Assembly: GCA_947481115.1 (NCBI GenBank)
Contig: CANKEI010000047.1
Span: 1-6,340 of the forward strand
Source: a bacterium
GTDB taxonomy: Bacteria; Babelota; Babeliae; Babelales; JABDEC01
Reading direction: 5' to 3'
DNA length: 6,340 nucleotides
Numbering within the stretch: position 1 is the stretch's first letter; each line of letters opens with the position of its first letter. The notes beneath the pieces were generated by a model that made no database searches, was not told where the DNA came from, and worked only from the letters and a program-made list of their open reading frames with translations. Below, piece by piece: positions 1-5,416 of the stretch. The position numbers and the translations under genes are program-made.

Positions 1-27
1 GTGATAAGTTTTTTAAGAAGCTTCATT

Positions 28-75
28 AGCCGGATTTCTTTTTGATTTAGTTGTCTTTAGTTATCCGGCTTCTTC
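28..75 (+). terminator. Possible terminator hairpin of an upstream gene
   Basis: AGCCGGAT (28-35) is an exact inverted match to ATCCGGCT (63-70), and the right arm runs into a pyrimidine-rich TCTTCTATT. The loop is long (27 bases) and there is no clean run of T, so this is a weak intrinsic-terminator candidate. It could equally be another structured intergenic element. It lies ahead of the deamidase-like frame with no visible promoter between them. Confidence 0.3.
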
Positions 76-151
76 TATTAAAAAAAATCAACTCTGTACA
101 GCTTTAATTATATTTTCTTATTACGCATAAGGTCTAATATATACTAATGGC

Positions 152-595
152 TTGTGCGGCTGTATCGCTGCGGCATATATGGTCAAATGTAAATCTGGCG
201 AGCGGCACGTTGCCATGAGTCATTATCCGCCAACAAATAGGGCTGAGCAGGTACGTAGCCTAAGACAATCCGTCAACCAATTTTCTAGAAATTGCAACGA
301 TGATTTTTTAAGCAGAGAATTAGTTGTATTAACACCTGGCGATTGGTTTAAGGGTGATCATGACAAATATGATACTTTTAAACCTAAAGACACAGAATTA
401 TATCATATTTCGGCACTTGGTGCAGCAGCGAAAATAGAAAAACTTTTAGTGTCACCTTATTCTGAAGATAGGAGCCTTGAAAAACGATATTATCCGGACT
501 TTCAAGTTGAATTAAAACCAGATGGTACTTTTTGGTATTCTTTCGGTGATAATCATATATCTCACAAGGCTCTTGAACTTGAAGACCGTCGTTAA
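152..595 (+). CDS. CheD/CNF1-like glutamine deamidase fold protein, probably 5'-truncated
   Basis: The open frame from TTG 152 encodes 147 residues. Its start resembles the active-site segment of chemoreceptor glutamine deamidase CheD and the CNF1/BLF1 deamidase toxins. Reading the same frame back to the stop at 128-130 adds the residues GLIYTNG, giving T-N-G-L-C-G-C and then, 20 residues after the last Cys, A-M-S-H-Y-P-P. CheD has T-L-G-L-G-S-C and A-M-A-H, with Thr, Cys and His as catalytic residues. The proposed Cys is residue 4 and the proposed His residue 24 (His19 is an alternative). The Thr falls at codon 143-145, upstream of any ATG, GTG or TTG start. The gene is therefore either a 5'-truncated pseudogene or begins at a non-standard codon; AAGG at 129-132 precedes an ATA at 137. 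The next ATG (179) would also lose the Cys. The C-terminal half (for example TPGDWF and a run of Tyr/Trp) does not show the later CheD motifs, so the substrate is unknown. An intrinsic terminator follows 33 bases after the stop. Confidence 0.55.
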   Translation: MCGCIAAAYMVKCKSGERHVAMSHYPPTNRAEQVRSLRQSVNQFSRNCNDDFLSRELVVLTPGDWFKGDHDKYDTFKPKDTELYHISALGAAAKIEKLLVSPYSEDRSLEKRYYPDFQVELKPDGTFWYSFGDNHISHKALELEDRR

Positions 596-628
596 GTTTT
601 AAATATTAAACACTAAAATAATCTTAAG

Positions 629-655
629 CCCCTCACTTAACCCGTGGGGGGTTTT
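629..655 (+). terminator. Rho-independent terminator after the deamidase-like gene
   Basis: CCCCTCAC (629-636) pairs with GTGGGGGG (644-651), with one G-T wobble and a 7-base loop. It is followed directly by TTTT and a T-rich stretch. It lies 33 bases past the stop at 595, as expected for the end of that rightward transcript. On the minus strand the hairpin has no T run immediately after it, so it is probably one-directional. Confidence 0.8.
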
Positions 656-746
656 GCTTTGCAACAATTAACACCACAAGCTGACTATAAACAACCTGGC
701 TGGTGATTATAATATTTTTTGAGCAATTAATTTACTGCCTACTTAT

Positions 747-789
747 CCAAATGGAGCGTTATTTAGGGGGAACGCAAAAATTGATTTGG
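747..789. repeat. Nested inverted repeat downstream of the antitoxin gene
   Basis: CCAAAT (747-752) and ATTTGG (784-789) flank an inner pair GCGTT (756-760) and AACGC (771-775) with a 10-base loop. It sits just past the antitoxin stop and may fold in its 3' untranslated region. The stems are short and no T run follows on the minus strand, so a terminator role is only a guess. Nothing else is recognisable between 660 and 793. Confidence 0.25.
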
Positions 790-793
790 CCAA

Positions 794-1102
794 CTATTTT
801 TTCTTAAATACCAACTTTGGTTCTTCACCAATCTTAGCACACAAATGAGCCAAGCTGGATAAAGTCAGATTAGCAGTACCTTTTTGGATTTTGGCGATAT
901 GCGTAGGGCTACTATCTAAATGCTTAACCAAATCATTAAAACCTAAATCATATTTTTTCATATATCGGGCCATCGCTTGAGAAATATCTTGTTGCAAGCA
1001 TTCTAGGACTTTTTTTTCCAATTTGGCTCGTTTTTCTATTGCATTAATCTCTGCTTTACTTAAACGCGTAGCTAAATATTTATCAAAACTTTTTAATTTC
1101 AT
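794..1102 (-). CDS. HigA-like XRE-family antitoxin (helix-turn-helix repressor)
   Basis: This 102-residue protein has a charged helical N-terminus (about 1-45) and a Cro/C1-type helix-turn-helix at about 54-90. That part includes F-N-D-L-V-K-H-L, the recognition region S-S-P-T-H-I-A-K-I-Q-K-G and the closing helix L-S-S-L-A-H-L-C. Antitoxins of this kind bind the partner RelE/HigB toxin and repress their shared promoter. Its ATG overlaps the stop of the toxin frame (ATGA, 1099-1102), the toxin-first order typical of higBA and allowing translational coupling. A GGGA-type Shine-Dalgarno lies inside the toxin 3' end. It ends in KKK and a TAG. The gene looks intact although the toxin frame ahead of it is interrupted. 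Assignment to the XRE fold is secure; the HigA name rests mainly on the neighbour. Confidence 0.8.
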   Translation of the reverse strand: MKLKSFDKYLATRLSKAEINAIEKRAKLEKKVLECLQQDISQAMARYMKKYDLGFNDLVKHLDSSPTHIAKIQKGTANLTLSSLAHLCAKIGEEPKLVFKKK

Positions 1103-1467
1103 GATTTCTTTCCCTTGTCCTTATTTATCAATCGTTGTAATCGTTCACGAGCGATTTTTATATCAGATTTTTGTGTGCCCTTATCACCTGCTGCTAACAA
1201 TATGATGATTTTGCGACCGTGAAAACAATAGTACATTCTCAAATGAAATCGCCGCTCTCATAATTCAAATAACCCATCTTTAAGCGCCTTACTATGCGGC
1301 AGCCGTAAATCATTACCGCATTGCTCTAATAACTTTACTTCATCAGCAACTGATGAAAGCTGCTCATCGCTTAACGCATCAAACCAAGCTTCTACTGGTT
1401 GCTTTCCCATTGTATCAGACCAATAAACCATGGTCCAAACACCCTTGCCAATTGTTAATTTTGCCAT
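1099..1467 (-). pseudogene. RelE/HigB-family toxin (phage Gp49-like) with in-frame TGA
   Basis: The frame from ATG 1467 gives 69 residues and stops at TGA 1258-1260. The same frame then continues for 52 codons to the TGA at 1099-1101. Joined, the 122-residue product has the expected layout of a Gp49-like/HigB mRNA interferase: T-M-V-Y-W-S-D near residue 12, G-K-Q-P-V-E-A-W-F-D (about 21-30), L-P-H-S-K-A-L-K-D-G-L-F-E-L (about 56-69), then the stop. After it come L-R-M-Y-Y-C-F-H-G-R-K-I-I-I-L and K-G-T-Q-K-S-D-I. Relatives commonly have Arg after LFEL, so a single C-to-T change, CGA to TGA, would explain the break. The second half carries the basic strand that forms most of the RNA-cleaving surface, so the truncated 69-residue product is probably inactive. 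Readthrough is possible but unsupported: Trp here is TGG, and ung ends with TGA. The antitoxin gene follows with a 4-base overlap. Confidence 0.75.
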
Positions 1468-1519
1468 ACTCTAACAACCCTTGCCTTTAATGCGAGTAAC
1501 GCATTATTTATTATATTAA

Positions 1520-1549
1520 AATATATACATTAAAATGTAGTAAGGTCAA
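1520..1549 (-). promoter_or_regulatory. Sigma70-type promoter of the toxin-antitoxin locus, with possible operator
   Basis: Read leftward, TTGACC (1544-1549) lies 18 bases from TATATT (1520-1525), or 16 bases from the overlapping TATATA (1522-1527). That is about 50 bases before the toxin ATG. Two copies of ATTAAAAT (plus strand, 1515-1522 and 1529-1536), 14 bases apart, straddle the -10 element. They would suit autoregulation by the antitoxin, but they are AT-rich and may be chance. Confidence 0.5.
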
Positions 1550-1621
1550 ATAGGTATTTATAATTTACATGACTTAAATTTCACCCGTAGGTTACTTTTA
1601 ACACCATCATAAAAACTAAAT

Positions 1622-1834
1622 TTATAGCTCTAGCCCAATCTCTGGAAACACCGTCTGGATGTGCTGTAAGCGATGTCCAAGCATAACTTCCTGGCCTCTG
1701 AGTTTATCAACTAAGTAACGCCAGTCTTCGCTTATCCGTGCCTACTGGCTCGGCAAGCTTCGTCTGGCTATCGCCCTTACATTATTATTATTCGTGCAAT
1801 GCATGCTTAGCAAGCCAACTTCACCATATTCACG
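1622..1834 (-). pseudogene. Remnant of an unrecognised gene in a GC-richer patch
   Basis: A minus-strand frame runs for 71 codons with a single internal TAG (1742-1744) and ends at TAA (1622-1624). Upstream of 1834 it meets a stop within a few bases. The 39 codons after the TAG read like real protein, including E-D-W-R-Y-L-V-D-K-L-R-G-Q-E and the ending V-F-P-E-I-G-L-E-L. The 30 codons before it hold an R-A-I-A-R-R basic stretch. The patch looks visibly richer in G and C than the AT-rich DNA around it, which suggests different origin or decay. I do not recognise the family; a fragment of a mobile-element protein is one possibility. It is the only gene-like content in the long spacer between the toxin-antitoxin locus and the next gene. 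Confidence 0.35.
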
Positions 1835-1901
1835 GTTTTAAATATCACTCAAAAAAAACTATTACTTTATAATTCAGCCAAGCCTGACGAAAACTATATT
1901 T

Positions 1902-1930
1902 TTTACAAGTGAATTTAGCTTTGTTATACT
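1902..1930 (+). promoter_or_regulatory. Strong sigma70-type promoter for the secreted-protein/ung operon
   Basis: TTTACA (1902-1907) is separated by exactly 17 bases from TATACT (1925-1930), close to consensus at both boxes. Transcription would start near 1937, leaving a leader of about 50 bases before the ATG at 1987. The leader contains a minimal ATG-GAC-TAA (1974-1982) just ahead of the gene. This is the only clear promoter for the three rightward genes that follow. Confidence 0.7.
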
Positions 1931-1986
1931 AATTTTTTAATTAGAAAAGTTAAATTAATAACCTGATATAATAAATGGACTAACCC

Positions 1987-2535
1987 ATGAAATTTATCAA
2001 TTTATACCTGATAATACCGTTTTTAGCCCTGGCTTGTGCTAATATTGATGTTGCTGCTGCAGAATCTAAAACCGGTCGCTTAGGTATAGGATTGGAACTA
2101 AGTTCTTTAGCTGAAAAAATTGAAAGTCAGAATAAGCCTTCATGTTGGCAAAGGGGTTGTTTAAAACCAACTACACCACGTTGTTCTGGACTCCTAATAG
2201 TTCTGGCCTCTGATATACACAGACTAAAAATAAGAGATATTAATTTTAGTCCTGTCGAAAAATATACCATTCATGAAACATTAAATGCTTTTGATAATTC
2301 TATCAGTCAAGCCTTAGCTAGCGAAAAAGATACCAAAAAACTAGATTTTAATAGATTATCTCATGAACAATTCCAAACATTAGTTGCCATTAAAAAACAC
2401 TATTTCGATGCTTTACCTTTCGTTTTGCTAAAAGCTTATGGGAGATATGCCGAAGCACATATCCTTGAGATAAGCCGCACACGTAAAGAATTTGAGGCTA
2501 AAAATAACGGGGCACTTTTAGAGCTGCGCGACTAG
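1987..2535 (+). CDS. Secreted or lipid-anchored protein of unknown function
   Basis: This is a 182-residue product with a clear export signal: Lys2, a hydrophobic core over about residues 5-18, and a small-residue site A-A-A-E at 23-26 suited to signal peptidase I. Cys17 in L-A-L-A-C could instead be a loose lipobox, so a lipoprotein is possible. The mature part has three Cys (53, 58, 66) spaced C-x4-C-x7-C around a Pro/Thr turn. From about residue 90 onward it is mostly helical and charged, with no motif I recognise. A weak GGA precedes the ATG by eight bases, and a near-consensus promoter lies upstream. The next gene encodes another exported protein with a similar leader (M-K-x-x-N-L-Y-L-I, then an Ala/Glu-rich cleavage region), suggesting related roles or a shared origin of the signal sequence. 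Function is unknown. Confidence 0.75.
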   Translation: MKFINLYLIIPFLALACANIDVAAAESKTGRLGIGLELSSLAEKIESQNKPSCWQRGCLKPTTPRCSGLLIVLASDIHRLKIRDINFSPVEKYTIHETLNAFDNSISQALASEKDTKKLDFNRLSHEQFQTLVAIKKHYFDALPFVLLKAYGRYAEAHILEISRTRKEFEAKNNGALLELRD

Positions 2536-2612
2536 ATAATCACTTGCCCAAATTTAAAACTATAATTATCTTATGAAAAATATAGCAATTATGCTTAAAA
2601 AACGAGATATTT

Positions 2613-3101
2613 ATGAAAAACCTTAATCTATATCTAATTGCTCTAATATTAATATTTAATGACCCTAGTCTGTGTGCCGCTGAAGCTAAAAGTACAGACA
2701 CTGAACATTACGATATGCGGCCTAGCCATGCTTTCAAGCCTATACCACAGCTAGGTCCTATACCACAGCCAGATGTTGCAATTCATCCAAGTCTTGCTTC
2801 GCAGCTTGCTGATTTTGACTTAAAATATTTCAGAACTATCCAATCTAATAAAAAATATCATATTGGCATCCCTGGCACGTTTAGACCCATTACGCAGCCA
2901 GATTCCGCTCATATTTTACCCCGCCCCGATTTATACTTAAAAGGAGGTGCAAGGAGAAAAAGAGGTGATAAGGCTGATTACTATATTGCATCGGCAGCAT
3001 CGACAGCTGTAGTATCGATAGCTACTGCTAAAAAAAGAGACCAGCAGCCGACTATCATTAAAAAAAAATCTAAGAGATGTGACTGCTGCACGATTTGCTA
3101 A
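2613..3101 (+). CDS. Secreted proline-rich, basic protein with C-terminal Cys cluster
   Basis: This 162-residue protein of unknown function has an N-terminal signal peptide (hydrophobic about 4-20, likely cleavage near C-A-A-E at 21-24). The mature region contains a repeated Pro/Gln motif: F-K-P-I-P-Q and P-I-P-Q-P-D-V-A (41-56), echoed by F-R-P-I-T-Q-P-D-S-A (90-99). A basic stretch, G-G-A-R-R-K-R-G-D-K (111-120), precedes a small-residue hydrophobic segment (about 123-139). The protein ends K-K-K-S-K-R-C-D-C-C-T-I-C, so four Cys (156, 158, 159, 162) fall in the last seven residues. This suggests metal binding, disulfide crosslinking or surface attachment, but none can be shown. A GAGAT-like site lies seven bases before the ATG. 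It is the middle gene of a likely operon, 77 bases after the first secreted gene and six bases before ung. Confidence 0.72.
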   Translation: MKNLNLYLIALILIFNDPSLCAAEAKSTDTEHYDMRPSHAFKPIPQLGPIPQPDVAIHPSLASQLADFDLKYFRTIQSNKKYHIGIPGTFRPITQPDSAHILPRPDLYLKGGARRKRGDKADYYIASAASTAVVSIATAKKRDQQPTIIKKKSKRCDCCTIC

Positions 3102-3107
3102 AGTAAT

Positions 3108-3824
3108 ATGAGAAACAAGCAACAACAATTCTTTTCCGCTATCCCAGATGCTTGGAAACCAGTTTTAGCTGAGATTTGTCATAATCCAAAAATTGATAGT
3201 TTAATACAATTTTTGCAAACACAAGAACAAGCTGGTGCGCAAATTTATCCAGCTAAAAACAATATTTTTGCTGCGCTGCAAGCTACGCCATTTGAACAAG
3301 TAAAGGTTGTGATTGTTGGCCAAGATCCCTATCATGGTCCAGGCCAAGCGCATGGCCTGAGTTTCAGCGTACCTGCTAATATACCAGTACCACCATCACT
3401 AAGAAATATTTTCAAAGAACTGCAAGCTGATTTGGGATTAACCAAAACTGAGCTTAGCAAATCTGGAAATTTAAGTAGTTGGGCGCAACAGGGTGTATTG
3501 TTACTTAATGCAGTACTAACTGTCGAAGCGGGCAAGCCAGCTAGTCATGCTAAACAGGGCTGGGAGGTCTTTACTGATGCGATTATTATAGAGCTCTTAA
3601 AGCGTAAACAGCCTACAGTATTTATGCTATGGGGAGCCTATGCGCAGAAAAAATTACAGAACTTGCCAGTTAATGTTAATACTAAGCAACACCTAATTCT
3701 TAAAGCTGCGCATCCGTCACCATTATCTATCACTGGCTTTTTAGGCTGCCGACATTTTTCGAAAACTAATCTTTTTCTAAAACAACATGATTTAGTTGAA
3801 ATTAATTGGGGTCTCTTAATTTGA
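3108..3824 (+). CDS. ung: Uracil-DNA glycosylase, family 1 (UNG)
   Basis: This enzyme cuts uracil out of DNA, arising from cytosine deamination or dUTP misincorporation, and starts cytoplasmic base-excision repair. The 238-residue length fits the family (E. coli UNG is 229). The water-activating motif G-Q-D-P-Y-H-G-P-G-Q-A-H-G-L occupies 71-84, with catalytic Asp73 and Tyr75. P-P-S-L-R-N-I-F-K-E-L follows at about 95-105 and G-V-L-L-L-N-A-V-L-T-V at about 129-139, with the uracil-binding Asn. The DNA-intercalation loop A-H-P-S-P-L-S is at 201-207 with catalytic His202, and G-C-R-H-F-S follows. All key residues are present. The ATG lies six bases after the secreted Cys-rich gene with only a weak AAAG site, so it is probably translated from the same transcript. 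It converges with the M48 protease gene and overlaps it by nine bases. Confidence 0.97.
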   Translation: MRNKQQQFFSAIPDAWKPVLAEICHNPKIDSLIQFLQTQEQAGAQIYPAKNNIFAALQATPFEQVKVVIVGQDPYHGPGQAHGLSFSVPANIPVPPSLRNIFKELQADLGLTKTELSKSGNLSSWAQQGVLLLNAVLTVEAGKPASHAKQGWEVFTDAIIIELLKRKQPTVFMLWGAYAQKKLQNLPVNVNTKQHLILKAAHPSPLSITGFLGCRHFSKTNLFLKQHDLVEINWGLLI

Positions 3825-4763
3825 TACCGGTACAGGTACTAACTGATTTTGATTTAGCCGTTTTTCTTTAGCCAATTTTGCTAAGTACGCAGCTCGATTT
3901 TTCGTAGTAGGATGGGTACTTAAACCGATAACTTGTGCCGCACGTACCAGTTTAATAGAAATTGGATTTTTTATTAAAGTCATATGCTCAAGTTTATTTA
4001 TACCATCAATTAAAGCAGTTGGCTGATTAACAATTTCATTAGAAAAACGATCAGCTTGATATTCAAACCGCTGACTTACATAGCTCATAGCATAAAGTTG
4101 AGCTAAAGTTAATGCGGCTCCAGATGCCAGACCTTTAGCTGAAAAACTAAATTTAAAATGATCTTTTATATTACCCCACACTGTAGGATCAGTATAAACA
4201 TTGTTGTAATGTGCATAAAGAATCCATAATCCAGTCCGGACAGATCCAGCAACTAATTGAACTTTCAATTTGGTGTCTAGATGTTGAAGTTTTATATGGC
4301 CTACTTCATGCGCTAATAATGCAATTAATTCATTATAAGTAACCGTTTCCAATACTTCATAACCAACTGTTAAACCTGTTCCAGCTAAAACACCATCTAT
4401 AGCTTGATGCTGTTCAACTTGGCATGCTATAGCATGCTGTCTAAAACCCATACAAACCCAATCAAAGTCTTTGGGCAAATCTACTTTAGCTATAAGCGCT
4501 TTAATTAAATTGTATAAAGTCGGGCAATTTGAATGATTTAGAAAACACATACTAACAGCTGGTATACCTGCATAAGTAGTATCAAAATTAATTTTTAATG
4601 CTTTGGCTTCTACCAAAATCTGCGCCATTAGCGCTTTACCCGCAACCTCATCTAACCCTAGTAAATTAACCTGAGAGTCAGCTAATAAGCAACTAGATAG
4701 GTTGAATAATAAAAGAAAAACAGTGATTACTTTAAGACTAACAATTGATTTAATAATATTCAT
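3816..4763 (-). CDS. M48-family zinc metalloprotease, predicted lipoprotein
   Basis: The frame can be read from TTG 4775, but ATG 4763 is preferred: AGG lies five bases ahead and the product then starts with a proper signal peptide. Numbered from that ATG (315 residues), the leader has Lys5 and a hydrophobic core ending in the lipobox L-S-S-C with Cys25, indicating lipid anchoring in the envelope. The M48 catalytic domain has the zinc motif H-E-V-G-H (152-156) preceded by N-E-L-I-A-L-L-A. The third ligand Glu234 is in E-Y-Q-A-D, and the conserved T-H-P...R motif is at 283-290. Two hydrophobic segments (about 168-184 and 211-229) lie between, as is common in the family. Members cleave misfolded or misassembled envelope proteins (for example BepA/YfgC and LoiP). 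This one lacks the TPR tail of BepA and resembles the shorter lipoprotein type. It has its own promoter and converges on ung. Confidence 0.93.
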   Translation of the reverse strand: MNIIKSIVSLKVITVFLLLFNLSSCLLADSQVNLLGLDEVAGKALMAQILVEAKALKINFDTTYAGIPAVSMCFLNHSNCPTLYNLIKALIAKVDLPKDFDWVCMGFRQHAIACQVEQHQAIDGVLAGTGLTVGYEVLETVTYNELIALLAHEVGHIKLQHLDTKLKVQLVAGSVRTGLWILYAHYNNVYTDPTVWGNIKDHFKFSFSAKGLASGAALTLAQLYAMSYVSQRFEYQADRFSNEIVNQPTALIDGINKLEHMTLIKNPISIKLVRAAQVIGLSTHPTTKNRAAYLAKLAKEKRLNQNQLVPVPVSN

Positions 4764-4803
4764 TGGACCTGTCAATTAAGTTAAATTTGGGGTTGAGTTA
4801 AAT

Positions 4804-4823
4804 TTTATAGGTTTTTATAGGTT
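4804..4823. repeat. 10-bp tandem repeat, two copies, ahead of the M48 gene
   Basis: TTTATAGGTT occurs twice back to back (4804-4813 and 4814-4823). It lies 40-60 bases before the M48 ATG, at the predicted transcription start. One DNA helical turn per unit would place two protein-binding sites on the same face, so it may be an operator. It could also be a slippage duplication. Confidence 0.5.
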
Positions 4824-4825
4824 TA

Positions 4826-4854
4826 ATAATACCAACATAGAGCATGTTTAGCAA
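4826..4854 (-). promoter_or_regulatory. Predicted promoter of the M48 protease gene
   Basis: Read leftward, TTGCTA (4849-4854) is followed after 17 bases by TATTAT (4826-4831), a good sigma70-type match. Transcription would start near 4819, giving a leader of about 55 bases. The left arm of the long inverted repeat at 4838-4915 overlaps the -35 box and spacer, so folding or a bound protein could affect it. Confidence 0.5.
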
Positions 4855-4915
4855 ATTTAATTAAACTACTAAATTCAAGCGCAATCAGTAAATTAGCTAA
4901 ATTATATATGCTCTA
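4838..4915. repeat. Long imperfect inverted repeat between divergent genes
   Basis: Outer arms TAGAGCAT (4838-4845) and ATGCTCTA (4908-4915) match perfectly. After a bulge (one base left, six right), the inner arms TTTAGC plus AATTTA (4847-4859) pair with 4889-4901 with one mismatch, leaving a loop of about 29 bases. It sits between oppositely oriented transcripts. It may be a bidirectional regulatory palindrome, an RNA hairpin in a leader, or a small MITE-like element. No target-site duplication is evident. Confidence 0.55.
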
Positions 4916-4944
4916 GTAAAGTAAATTGACGTAATATCTGTATA

Positions 4945-4974
4945 TTAAGCAAAAATCAAAAATACAGCTATACT
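4945..4974 (+). promoter_or_regulatory. Candidate promoter for the small-protein/peroxiredoxin operon
   Basis: TATACT (4969-4974) is a near-consensus -10 box. The best -35 at 18 bases is the poor TTAAGC (4945-4950). Transcription would begin near 4981. That leaves almost no leader for a start at 4988 or 4994 but about 97 bases for the preferred ATG at 5078. Confidence 0.4.
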
Positions 4975-5077
4975 ATGATCTGATTAATTGACCATGTTTA
5001 AAATAAATAAGAGTATCGATGAGAATAATCACAGAGAAAGACAAAATCTCCATTTCAGAATTAAAATTTCAGAGAAC

Positions 5078-5416
5078 ATGAAAATTCATAAAGATTTAAC
5101 ACTTGAACACTGGTTTACTTTTTCAATATTTGAACAGTTGGCTAATGTTGGTGTAGACATTGAAAGAACAATCCAATGGCGAAAAAACAACAATTTTGAT
5201 TATAGCCAAAAAGCATTCGAGCGGGCTTTAGAGTTATTAGATTTTACTATTGCAGATCCTAAAAATAAAAAAGGTATACTTAAAGAGATCTTGAGAGTAC
5301 GCGAAACCTTAATAGATCATTTTGTGTATGATAATGAATACAAAACTACTGACGAATACTGGCAAAAATATTTTTTTGATTTTAATTACGCAGCGGCTAT
5401 CGCTCGGGGAAAATAA
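5078..5416 (+). CDS. Conserved small protein of unknown function
   Basis: The preferred start, ATG 5078 with AGAGA just ahead, gives 112 residues. The frame is open further up to TTG 4988 and ATG 4994, but those starts lack a ribosome site and add a low-complexity, charged leader. The sequence has a pattern I associate with a short, uncharacterised helical family seen in many uncultured bacteria: W-F-x-F-S-x-x-E-Q-L-A-N-V-G near residues 11-24, then R-T-I-Q-W-R-K. These are followed by K-A-F-E-R-A-L-E-L-L-D-F-T-I-A-D-P-K-N (about 45-63), L-K-E-I-L-R-V-R-E and a C-terminal D-N-E-Y...Y-W-Q-K-Y-F. It has no signal peptide and is probably cytoplasmic. The family resemblance is from memory, not from a search. 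The stop is directly followed by the peroxiredoxin ATG, so the two genes are translationally linked. Confidence 0.75.
   Translation: MKIHKDLTLEHWFTFSIFEQLANVGVDIERTIQWRKNNNFDYSQKAFERALELLDFTIADPKNKKGILKEILRVRETLIDHFVYDNEYKTTDEYWQKYFFDFNYAAAIARGK

Noticed and set aside
147..218. ATG at 147 opening a 23-codon frame that overlaps the deamidase-like gene in another frame
   Set aside because: It ends at TGA 216-218, has no close Shine-Dalgarno and encodes nothing recognisable. The protein-like signal is in the other frame.
1023..1205. Plus-strand open frame across the toxin-antitoxin junction
   Set aside because: It lies opposite the clearly coding antitoxin and toxin frames and has no ribosome site or motif; a shadow frame.
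1258..1260. Alternative genetic code (TGA as Trp or Gly) to explain the broken toxin
   Set aside because: ung ends with TGA at the expected place, Trp is encoded by TGG throughout, and no other gene needs TGA read as sense.
2573..2626. 17-codon frame starting at an earlier TTATGAAAAA, overlapping the start of the second secreted gene
   Set aside because: The repeated start-like context is striking, but the peptide is very short, has no Shine-Dalgarno, and the signal peptide in the 2613 frame is clear.
2937..3128. Minus-strand open frame opposite the end of the Cys-rich protein
   Set aside because: It is low in complexity (Ser/Phe/Arg-rich, as expected from the antisense of Lys-rich codons) and conflicts with two better supported genes.
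3332..3535. Minus-strand open frame inside ung
   Set aside because: It is fully antisense to highly conserved UNG motifs, so it is a shadow.
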